Positions 20,640 to 26,279 of a stretch of DNA of 26,317 nt are shown here, piece by piece; the stretch's first letter is position 1, and every line of letters begins with the position of its first letter. Under the pieces are notes generated by a model that saw only the letters and a program-made list of their open reading frames with translations, did not search any database and was not told the DNA's origin. Both the position numbers and the translations under genes were made by a program. Source of the DNA: a virus; the IMG/VR virus record IMGVR_UViG_3300013131_002254, positions 1 to 26,317 of that record; one strand, written 5' to 3'.

Positions 20640-21821
20640 TCATGTTCTTTTAGGAAATCGAGGATTATATTTTAGTGCTGCAGCAATGTGATTAGGAACA
20701 ATTTTAAAACGAATGTTTCTAGTCTTTTTATCAGCAACGACAATTCCTTCATCGGTACTTGGTGCCCCATCAATATGTGTTGTAAAGTTACTAGGTTTAT
20801 TATGATGCAAAGTAGAAGATAATGCTTCGGTAACTTTATTGATATGATTATGAAAATCAAATATAGATTTAAATTTAGGTTTATCTCTATCGACTTCATT
20901 CATCATATTTTGAAACGCAGCACCTTTTTCAGCTTTAGACTTTTCTGTCTTGACGGCTGCTTGTCTTTTTTCCATAATTCTTTTTAAATGCTCCTTGTAT
21001 TCTTCATGTGATGGTGGTGCAAGAGGACCTGCTTCTGATCTTAAAGAATTCATGTAAGTAAGCAAATGCTCCTTATGTTCTTTAGAGATATCAAAATGCA
21101 CAGGATTTTTCTTTACTATTTCTTCTGCGGCCACTAAATGTTTCTCTGCAATGTCTTGATGTTTTTGTTCATAATGTGACGACTTGGGTTCATACGATGT
21201 ATCAGCAATAAAGACATTTCTTGAAGGATTGATAGCCTTGGATGACACGCCGGATTTGGCACTGTTACCTTCATACTCGGTGTGCAATGCAATACCAAAC
21301 TTCTTTGGTTTACCTGAGTGTTTATACTCTATTCTATTTGGTGTAGATGATACATGTTCATCTGTTACCTTGGGATCGCCTGGTGTACTTTTCTTTTCAT
21401 CCTTAGTATAGAGCAGATCACCTTGAACGGTGTGCCCTGGTTTAACCATATCTTTACCGTGTTTAAGAACGTGTTTTAATGCTGCAGCTAATCCTGGAGC
21501 ATGACCATGATTCTTTTCAATATCTTCCTCTGAATAATTAATTTTCGGATTGACATTGAATGCGGACTTAGTTGATACTGAAAATCCGAATGTCGGATGA
21601 TTTTTCATTATAACACTTACACCACCATCAACCTTGCGAGACGTATATACCTTGGTTGATTTGCCTGTCTTAAAATATTCATGAGTTGCTTTAAGATCTC
21701 TAATAGCAGACTCGGCACCGTTCTTACCATACAGCACATGCATTTGATATGGATGATCCAAATGAGCTAGTTGCTCATTAGTATTTTCCTGTTCAGAAAT
21801 AAGTGTTTTAAAAGTCAACAT
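20640..21821 (-). CDS. Ligase-like nucleotidyltransferase (DUF6267-type) phage protein
   Basis: 393 aa. A covalent-nucleotidyltransferase plan is visible: motif I KVDGG (Lys63-Gly66) in KVYTSRKVDGGVSVIM, followed by FGFSVSTKSAFN, a middle strand HTVQGDLLYT, motif IV EGIVV (Glu358) and motif V-like RFKIVP (Lys373) near the C-terminus. Spacing between motifs is long because of a His/Lys-rich helical insert (residues 215-330). NHGHAPGLAAALKHVL after KINYSEEDIEKN is typical of the phage family I recall as DUF6267. RNA/DNA ligases use the KxDG Lys to take AMP; activity here is not established. TAATG overlap with the upstream gene; late region. Confidence 0.72.
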   Translation of the reverse strand: MLTFKTLISEQENTNEQLAHLDHPYQMHVLYGKNGAESAIRDLKATHEYFKTGKSTKVYTSRKVDGGVSVIMKNHPTFGFSVSTKSAFNVNPKINYSEEDIEKNHGHAPGLAAALKHVLKHGKDMVKPGHTVQGDLLYTKDEKKSTPGDPKVTDEHVSSTPNRIEYKHSGKPKKFGIALHTEYEGNSAKSGVSSKAINPSRNVFIADTSYEPKSSHYEQKHQDIAEKHLVAAEEIVKKNPVHFDISKEHKEHLLTYMNSLRSEAGPLAPPSHEEYKEHLKRIMEKRQAAVKTEKSKAEKGAAFQNMMNEVDRDKPKFKSIFDFHNHINKVTEALSSTLHHNKPSNFTTHIDGAPSTDEGIVVADKKTRNIRFKIVPNHIAAALKYNPRFPKRT

Positions 21822-22900
21822 TAGATGTATTCGTAATCAATCATTAAATGTGTAGGATACAACCCACCTGATTTTGATCTTAGATTAAATTGTAATTTAT
21901 ACGCATTAGTTTCTACAATTATATCTACTCTCTTACCTGCAGCACCAGTGCCCAATCCTCCGTAATATACAGTACAGGATTTCGGTGTTGCTGCTTGATC
22001 TAAGTAAGATTTAGTCATTTCTTTATGTTTAATACTTGCACCCAACAAATGAACCATATGATACCCATACCCAATACCACTTTTTATAAATTGTTGTAAT
22101 ACTGTTTTATTAATTTTACCAAAGGTATTATCGGTATCCTTAAACATTTTACCTGCGCCATATGCTTCAAAGGTTGCTATAAATTTAGCCTCACTCATTC
22201 CAAACATATCTAATAGAATTTGTGCATTTTGATTGTTTAATTTATTAGCTTTGAAATCTTTTTCAGGGAATAAAGTGGCAACACCAGGATTTGCAAACGT
22301 AACTTTTTTACCATATTTAAGTGATAAGAATACAGTCTTACCCATATTTTTTTGGGTACCTTCAACATTTATATCTGTAACTATTCTACCAATATTTGGA
22401 TCGCCTGCTGTGCCGATGAACACACCTGAAGTAGTAAATTGTAATGGTCTTTTCTGATTTAATTCGCCCATTGGTATAACTTTATCTATGGTCGATAAAT
22501 GATAGTATTTTACAAATTCTATAATAAATTTTTCTATCTTTTTATCTGATATAGTTTCACCGCGTATGTATTTGTTTATATCATTTACCAGATCAGATTC
22601 AAATTTAGTACCGAGATTAACTCTTGCCTCAGTAGATGCTCCTTTTCGAGATCCCTCACCAAAAGCCATCGATAAATTTATTTTTAATGTATTCTTTAGA
22701 GTGGGTAAATTTAGGGGAGATATTCTTCTGGTTATTTTTACTTTACTTGGCGCAGTAGTATCAAGAGCAAATGGAAATTTTATATTGGGATATTTTTCAT
22801 CGAAGTAATTGAACAGCTTAAAATAATCATCCACGTATCTCTTATATGGTGCTGTTCCTGCTACCTCACCGAAATTTTTGGGAATAAAAGTAAATGCCAT
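21821..22900 (-). CDS. Phage protein with a possible PD-(D/E)XK-like core
   Basis: 359 aa, first gene after the late promoter at 22918-22925, with a strong AAGGAGC ribosome site. Mixed alpha/beta. A stretch resembles restriction-endonuclease-like folds: GTKFESDLVNDINKYI (Glu101), GRIVTDINVE (Asp176), then TVFLSLKYGKKV (Ser193-Leu-Lys195), i.e. E...D...(S)xK, with Ser where Glu or Asp is normally found. The remainder (FGMSEAKFIATFEAYGAGKMF, and a C-terminal KLQFNLRSKSGGLYPTHLMIDYEYI) has no motif I recognise. It may be an inactive or variant nuclease fold or an unrelated structural protein. Location argues for a late, virion-associated role. Confidence 0.55.
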   Translation of the reverse strand: MAFTFIPKNFGEVAGTAPYKRYVDDYFKLFNYFDEKYPNIKFPFALDTTAPSKVKITRRISPLNLPTLKNTLKINLSMAFGEGSRKGASTEARVNLGTKFESDLVNDINKYIRGETISDKKIEKFIIEFVKYYHLSTIDKVIPMGELNQKRPLQFTTSGVFIGTAGDPNIGRIVTDINVEGTQKNMGKTVFLSLKYGKKVTFANPGVATLFPEKDFKANKLNNQNAQILLDMFGMSEAKFIATFEAYGAGKMFKDTDNTFGKINKTVLQQFIKSGIGYGYHMVHLLGASIKHKEMTKSYLDQAATPKSCTVYYGGLGTGAAGKRVDIIVETNAYKLQFNLRSKSGGLYPTHLMIDYEYI

Positions 22901-22917
22901 GTTTGCTCCTTATTTTA

Positions 22918-22925
22918 TATTTATA
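22918..22925 (-). promoter_or_regulatory. T4-type late promoter upstream of the 359-aa gene
   Basis: Minus-strand exact TATAAATA ending 17 nt before the ATG at 22900, with AAGGAGC between. It starts the first late block in the window and lies just after the stem-loop at 22944-22964 that follows the HNH gene. Confidence 0.68.
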
Positions 22926-22943
22926 GAAGCCTATTACATGGTT

Positions 22944-22970
22944 AGAGCCGGATTAACCGGCTCTTTTTTT
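22944..22970 (+). terminator. Intrinsic terminator-shaped hairpin, T-run on the plus strand
   Basis: Plus strand AGAGCCGG, 5-nt loop ATTAA, CCGGCTCT, then seven T. The 8-bp GC-rich stem is a textbook rho-independent terminator for plus-strand transcripts. On the minus strand, where the genes lie, the hairpin directly follows the HNH gene stop but has an A-run before it and no U-run after it, so it would be a weak terminator or an RNA-end protector there. Confidence 0.7.
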
Positions 22971-23529
22971 AAATATTTTCTGCCCAGGATTTTATTACGG
23001 GATGTAAAATATCATCAGTATAATCCATTTTCATCGTATTAACTATTGCCAGCACAACTTGAATATTACCTTTGACATATCCTTTATTTGAATTTATACG
23101 ATCTACACTAGGTCGATAAGGATTACGTTTACCTTTCGTACCCATTTCCATACTAAAAGGAAACTTGGTAATAGCACATTTACCTTCGCATTCATCAAAT
23201 TTCTTTTGAATATACTCAGGTGTAAGATCAAATTTTAGATCTTTGGTCTTTGCTCTTGTTTTTAGAGCAGTGTATTCCATCTTACCAAATCTTAAGGGAT
23301 CAGCTTTACGCTTACGATAACTTGCACCATGTTTTTCCTTTAGTTTTTTCAATTTACTTTCAGGTAAAGATGCAAGTTTTTCTTTCTTAAGCTGATATTC
23401 CCATTTAGTAAATGCTTTCAATAAAATAGATTCATCTTCAGTTAATTGCCTTTCGCCTACTTTCTTAACAAGATTTAGGCGTCTGGCTTCTTTAACTAAT
23501 GCTTTGTCGGTAAAATCAAATGTAGTCAT
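22969..23529 (-). CDS. HNH-type endonuclease
   Basis: 186 aa. The N-terminal ~100 residues are basic and helical (KLKEKHGASYRKRKADPLRFG). The C-terminal part has the pattern of a phage HNH family: FDECEGKCAITKFPF (Cys pair), then PYRPSVDRINSNKGYVKGNIQVV with Asp143-Arg144, Gly150-Tyr151 and Asn155, and IVNTMKMDY. This PSxDR-x-GY-x-x-GN form is common in HNH nucleases with variant first His. Homing or DNA-modification roles are possible. It follows the winged-helix gene by 26 nt and has no obvious strong ribosome site, so translation may be low. The hairpin at 22944-22964 lies just after its stop. Confidence 0.78.
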   Translation of the reverse strand: MTTFDFTDKALVKEARRLNLVKKVGERQLTEDESILLKAFTKWEYQLKKEKLASLPESKLKKLKEKHGASYRKRKADPLRFGKMEYTALKTRAKTKDLKFDLTPEYIQKKFDECEGKCAITKFPFSMEMGTKGKRNPYRPSVDRINSNKGYVKGNIQVVLAIVNTMKMDYTDDILHPVIKSWAENI

Positions 23530-23555
23530 AATAAAGGCTGAGCATAATATTTAAT

Positions 23556-23804
23556 TTAGGCGGAGAATGCCTCGCTACCAGACTGCTTATAAGCAGCAGC
23601 TACCATCGCACGACTTGGCTTACCAAGACGATAAGCAGATTTACCATTTTTGGTAGTATTGGTATAAATTGCGTGACCTTCAGAACGAAGTTCACTGATG
23701 CGAGGACGAATGCTATCTTCTGAACTGTTTGTTAATCCTGCAAGTTGAGCAGGAGTGAACTGACGACCAGATTGTAGAACCTTCAATACACGAGTTTTTA
23801 ACAT
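23556..23804 (-). CDS. Winged helix-turn-helix DNA-binding protein
   Basis: 82 aa from the ATG at 23804, chosen because GGAG precedes it by 5 nt and the MLKTRVLKVLQ start is typical of the family; an upstream in-frame start at 23855 would begin at or before the predicted transcript start. Residues 1-55 form a winged helix: MLKTRVLKVLQSGRQFTP, AQLAGLTNSSEDSIRPRISEL as the recognition helix region, and EGHAIYTN with the wing. A basic tail follows. Small proteins of this type are common phage regulators. It sits behind a strong sigma70 promoter (23858-23886), so early expression and a regulatory role are likely. Its target is unknown. Confidence 0.82.
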   Translation of the reverse strand: MLKTRVLKVLQSGRQFTPAQLAGLTNSSEDSIRPRISELRSEGHAIYTNTTKNGKSAYRLGKPSRAMVAAAYKQSGSEAFSA

Positions 23805-23857
23805 AATTACTCCATTTATATCATTGCAACTAAGGTGTGCAATACGACCATACACTT

Positions 23858-23886
23858 ATTATATAATAAAAAGATACCAAGGTCAA
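23858..23886 (-). promoter_or_regulatory. Strong sigma70 promoter for the winged-helix gene
   Basis: Minus-strand TTGACC (23886-23881), 17-nt spacer, TATAAT (23863-23858): 11 of 12 consensus bases with optimal spacing. The start would be near 23851, giving a ~47-nt leader that includes the GGAG ribosome site of the gene at 23804. Confidence 0.85.
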
Positions 23887-24044
23887 TCTGAAGTTAACCA
23901 AAAGTTGGCAAAATCTTCAGCTTCTTTTTTAGAATCAAAGTAGTATTCTTTTTCTGTTTCAAAATAATGATCAAGTAATACTACTCTATATCCTTTACCC
24001 CGTTCTTTTATTATTGCGGTTTTTAAATTTTCGGTCAGGACCAT
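23883..24044 (-). CDS. 53-aa protein overlapping the omega gene
   Basis: ATG at 24044 to TGA at 23883 gives 53 residues (MVLTENLKTAIIKERGKGYRVV at the start, ending with FDSKKEAEDFANFWLTSD). It overlaps the last 50 nt of the omega gene in another frame and has AAGAG directly before its ATG. The composition (strand-like YRVVLLDHYFETEKEYYF then helix) fits a small folded protein and not a shadow. No family recognised. It ends inside the -35 box of the next promoter. Moderately confident as a real gene; function unknown. Confidence 0.6.
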   Translation of the reverse strand: MVLTENLKTAIIKERGKGYRVVLLDHYFETEKEYYFDSKKEAEDFANFWLTSD

Positions 24045-24243
24045 CTCTTAACTTTCTTAAATATTCTTTTCCAATTAACCCTAGTTCAATTTCTCGTATA
24101 GCAGTAACTATGGGTTTATTTTTTGTTGCCATCTTCGGGGCATCACCTCTGCGTAATTCCCTCGCCCTTGCTGCAGCTATTAATACCATATCATACTTAT
24201 TACCAATTTTAATAGATGCTAATTCAGAAGTTATTCTAGCCAT
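23995..24243 (-). CDS. RNA polymerase omega subunit homologue (RpoZ-like)
   Basis: 82 aa. It follows bacterial omega closely: MARITSELASIKIGNKYDMVLIAAARARELRRG matches the MARxTxxDA-xKIGNRFDLVLxAARRAR signature, and APKMATKNKPIVTAIREIELGLIG matches the conserved NKPxVxALREIExGxI segment. A basic tail (RKFKNRNNKRTG) ends it. Cellular omega binds the beta-prime subunit and aids RNA polymerase assembly. A phage copy could enter the host enzyme and alter its promoter choice or stability; this is inference. It lies third in a unit beginning with the perfect sigma70 promoter, after tRNAs and the RNase H-like gene, with which it overlaps by 8 nt. Confidence 0.85.
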   Translation of the reverse strand: MARITSELASIKIGNKYDMVLIAAARARELRRGDAPKMATKNKPIVTAIREIELGLIGKEYLRKLRDGPDRKFKNRNNKRTG

Positions 24244-24709
24244 TATTTATTCTCAATTCCTTTAATCTATCTGCTGCGTAACTAGCAGCGAATGAGAGAG
24301 GTTTTACTAAAGGGATTACATTACAAGTACCTTTAATATAACCTACTGCCTGAGACAGAACAACATTACTTACATGATCATCGTTTGGATTGATATCCAA
24401 ATGCACCTCTACCTCTCTGTCTATAAATACCTCAGCAAGTTTTATGTATAGATCCGCGATCTTGTATACTTCATTCATTAATCTAAATGTAGGTTTAGAT
24501 GCTTTTTGATCATAATCTTTTTCTGTAATTATCTCACCGAAGATTTTACAACCATGTTTTCCATCTATATGAACCACTATGGCAAGAATATAATCAGCGT
24601 ACCATACATTGTTTCTGCGATATCTTTCAGAATCGCAACCAATATAAATTTTAGTCTCTGGACCTTGTTTATCTATAAATTCTTTTACTTGTTCTAGATT
24701 TAGTTTCAT
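24236..24709 (-). CDS. RNase H-like protein (DUF458/YkuK-type)
   Basis: 157 aa from the ATG at 24709, preferred over a GTG at 24718 because AAGGTG lies 6-11 nt before it. The N-terminus KIYIGCDSERY carries the first acidic residue of the RNase H-like fold, as in YkuK/DUF458 proteins (YIGxDSQ). Further conserved-looking acids lie in FRLMNEVYKIADLY, VHLDINPNDDH and SYAADRLKEL, with VVHIDGKHGCKIFGEII as strands. These proteins are predicted nucleases or nucleic-acid-binding; activity is not proven. The gene begins 16 nt after the encoded CCA of tRNA-Met, so it shares a transcript with two tRNAs. Confidence 0.72.
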   Translation of the reverse strand: MKLNLEQVKEFIDKQGPETKIYIGCDSERYRRNNVWYADYILAIVVHIDGKHGCKIFGEIITEKDYDQKASKPTFRLMNEVYKIADLYIKLAEVFIDREVEVHLDINPNDDHVSNVVLSQAVGYIKGTCNVIPLVKPLSFAASYAADRLKELRINNG

Positions 24710-24725
24710 TTTACACACCTTAAAA

Positions 24726-24803
24726 TGGTGCCCCCTCCAGGGGTTGCACCTGGCACCAACGGTTTATGAGACCGCGGCTCTACTAACCATGAGCTAAGGG
24801 GGC
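24726..24803 (-). tRNA. tRNA-Met (anticodon CAU)
   Basis: Minus strand, 78 nt with encoded CCA. Acceptor GCCCCCT/AGGGGGC with A discriminator, D stem GCTC/GAGC, anticodon stem GCGGT/ACCGT around CTCATAA (anticodon CAT), T stem CCAGG/CCTGG around TGCAACC. All stems pair. CAU could be elongator Met or an Ile tRNA modified at C34; the first pair G-C suggests it is not initiator. It follows tRNA-Leu by 5 nt. Confidence 0.93.
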
Positions 24804-24808
24804 AATAC

Positions 24809-24896
24809 TGGTACCCAGGGCGGGATTCGAACCCGCAGTGTTTCTAATGTGCAAGATTTTAAGTCTTGTGCGTTTCACCTATTTCGCCACCTGGGC
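24809..24896 (-). tRNA. tRNA-Leu (anticodon UAA)
   Basis: Minus strand, 88 nt with encoded CCA. Acceptor GCCCAGG/CCTGGGT, D stem GCG/CGC, anticodon stem CAAGA/TCTTG around CTTAAAA (anticodon TAA), long class II variable arm (~16 nt) and T stem GCGGG/CCCGC with TTCGAAT. The 5' end lies about at the expected start site of the promoter at 24905-24933, so the transcript may begin with the tRNA itself. Confidence 0.93.
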
Positions 24897-24904
24897 GTTA
24901 AATT

Positions 24905-24933
24905 ATTATAATGTATTTAGATAAGCATGTCAA
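24905..24933 (-). promoter_or_regulatory. Perfect-consensus sigma70 promoter for the tRNA-omega unit
   Basis: Minus-strand TTGACA (24933-24928), 17-nt spacer, TATAAT (24910-24905): 12 of 12 consensus bases and ideal spacing. The start is expected near 24898, two bases before the tRNA-Leu 5' end. The downstream unit would be tRNA-Leu, tRNA-Met, RNase H-like, omega and the 53-aa ORF. Confidence 0.9.
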
Positions 24934-24940
24934 ATGCTTA
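24922..24940. promoter_or_regulatory. Inverted repeat (dyad) covering the -35 box: operator candidate
   Basis: TAAGCAT, 5-nt GTCAA, ATGCTTA: perfect 7-bp arms whose centre is the TTGAC of the -35 element on the minus strand. The dyad also overlaps the stop codon of the adhesin gene. It could be a repressor or activator site for the promoter, or the 3' stem of the upstream transcript; no U-run follows in the minus direction. Confidence 0.6.
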
Positions 24941-25969
24941 GTTGATCAAAGTTACTATTACGTAACCATTTCCGTTGTTGGTACCGGTAACATTACTTAC
25001 GTAACCAGACAGAGTATAGGAACCACCACCACCACCATATTGTCCATCGCTTGCACCACCGTTGCCTCCTCCACCTCCACCGCTATATCCGCCACCGCCA
25101 CCTGCCCAAACGTAAGTATTAGTCGCATTGTTATCACCGTTACCTGCGCCACCGCCTCCACCGAATCCACCTCTAATAGCATGCATGGATCTAACGTTTG
25201 CTGCTACATTGCCACCTATCCAATTATTTGCTTTACTTCTTCCTTGAAGACCGTTTGCTGATTGACCATCAGATAAAATACCAGCACCAGGTCCGCCATA
25301 TAAAATACCCCTGGTACTTACGTTACCGCCTCTTCCATTTCTACCACCATAGGAAAAAGCTCCGCCTTGTATTGATACATTTGTGCCATGTATCGTATTA
25401 CCTTTACCATGGGCAGTCAATTGATTAGTCAGTAATGCTGTTCTAGTCGATGCTGCTCCTCCGCCTCCCCCGCCTACAACATAGAAAGTAGAAGTAGTGT
25501 TATCATAAACAAATGAACCTCCTCCGCCAGCACCGCCCGGAAATAACGGACCATTAACATTGCTTCTGTCTTGTCCCTCTTGTCCAACAACTATGGCAAT
25601 TTTATCATTTTGAGTAAGAGCTATTTCAGCAACAATTTGTGCCCCGAATCCGCCCTCTAAATTTGCTGAATGGCTTTTACCACCTCTGGCTCCTACCGCA
25701 GTAATTCTATAAGTACCAGACTTAGGCACAGTCCAAAGTTGTATACCTTGAACTGGGACATTAAAATAATCAGTATTATTTAACCAAGAATTATCTACAG
25801 TATTGTAGTTTGCTAAACATTGAGAAAGAGTAGGACCAGCTCTACCCGCAACATTTGCTGCGGTAAATGTGAATGTAGAAAAAGAATATAAGTCAGAATT
25901 TATTACAACAAGTTCGGTGCCAAGATTACTTCCTGATATGTTTAATCCAGAAATATTTAAATTTGGCAT
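24938..25969 (-). CDS. Gly-rich adhesin-like protein (host recognition candidate)
   Basis: 343 aa. The first ~90 residues are beta-rich (NISGLNISGSNLGTELVVINSD, then FSTFTFTAANVAGRAGPTLSQC). From GTYRITAVGARGG onward the protein is a glycine-rich domain with long Gly runs (PGGAGGGGSFVYD, VVGGGGGGAAS, GGFGGGGGAGNGDN, WAGGGGGYSGGGGGGNGG). This resembles the Gly-rich domains of phage adhesins (T2 gp38-like polyglycine helices) and of ALK-type Gly-rich domains. Such proteins sit at fibre tips and bind the host receptor; here that is inferred. Loops between Gly runs are the variable part. It ends at the dyad of the tRNA-omega promoter. The preceding gene is the Lys-rich 57-aa ORF. Confidence 0.82.
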   Translation of the reverse strand: MPNLNISGLNISGSNLGTELVVINSDLYSFSTFTFTAANVAGRAGPTLSQCLANYNTVDNSWLNNTDYFNVPVQGIQLWTVPKSGTYRITAVGARGGKSHSANLEGGFGAQIVAEIALTQNDKIAIVVGQEGQDRSNVNGPLFPGGAGGGGSFVYDNTTSTFYVVGGGGGGAASTRTALLTNQLTAHGKGNTIHGTNVSIQGGAFSYGGRNGRGGNVSTRGILYGGPGAGILSDGQSANGLQGRSKANNWIGGNVAANVRSMHAIRGGFGGGGGAGNGDNNATNTYVWAGGGGGYSGGGGGGNGGASDGQYGGGGGSYTLSGYVSNVTGTNNGNGYVIVTLIN

Positions 25970-25971
25970 TA

Positions 25972-26145
25972 CTATTTTAATAGTGCTTTTAACTTATCCC
26001 AATCTATCACACCGTTTTCATCCATGTATGTACCATAAGTTTTTTTGATTGGTTCAATTTTTGTCTCTTCTTTTTTAATGGATACTTTTTTTGCTGGTGT
26101 TTTTTTAGCAGATTCTGTGGGTTTTGCTTTAGGTGTTCTGGCCAT
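25972..26145 (-). CDS. 57-aa Lys/Ala/Pro-rich protein
   Basis: ATG at 26145 to TAG at 25972, 57 residues; AAGGA lies 7 nt before the ATG. The N-terminal 35 residues are a basic, histone-H1-like tail (MARTPKAKPTESAKKTPAKK, then VSIKKEETKIEPIKK), followed by a compact end TYMDENGVIDWDKLKALLK. The ending resembles a small helix with an Asp/Glu-rich turn. It is separated by 2 nt from the adhesin ATG, so they are likely co-transcribed. It may be a DNA-binding or a chaperone-like helper for the adhesin; neither is shown. No similarity to a named family is recognised. Confidence 0.72.
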   Translation of the reverse strand: MARTPKAKPTESAKKTPAKKVSIKKEETKIEPIKKTYGTYMDENGVIDWDKLKALLK

Positions 26146-26176
26146 AGTAATTCCTTACAAAGATATACTATATATA

Positions 26177-26254
26177 TGGTGCCCAGAGAGGGATTCGAAC
26201 CCACACTGTACGGCTTCTAAGGCCGGTGCCTCCTACCAATTGCGCTATCTGGGC
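26177..26254 (-). tRNA. tRNA-Leu(UAG)-like, short variable loop
   Basis: Minus strand, 78 nt with encoded CCA. Acceptor GCCCAGA/TCTGGGC pairs perfectly with discriminator A. The anticodon loop CTTAGAA gives UAG, a Leu anticodon, and the flanking GGCAC and CTTNNAA are Leu-like. The variable region is only about 5-6 nt, not the usual long class II arm; the D stem is poor, and the T stem GTGGG/CCCTC has one T-T mismatch. It is probably derived from a Leu tRNA that lost its variable arm; function is uncertain. Confidence 0.75.
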
Positions 26255-26279
26255 ATATTTTTTATAAATAATAGTATGG

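Noticed and set aside
24244-24251. AATAAATA directly before the omega start codon
   Set aside because: It touches the ATG, leaving no room for a transcript start and ribosome site; it is also inside the RNase H-like gene end.
24422-24429. Plus-strand TATAAATA inside the RNase H-like gene
   Set aside because: It is antisense to the gene and no plus-strand ORF follows it.
24911-25261. Plus-strand Thr/Ser-rich 116-aa ORF opposite the Gly-rich adhesin
   Set aside because: Its Thr/Cys/Ser richness is the complement of the Gly/Val codons of the adhesin; it is a shadow.
26263-26270. Plus-strand TATAAATA near the right edge
   Set aside because: Only 47 bases follow in the window and no plus-strand gene is visible, so it cannot be assessed.
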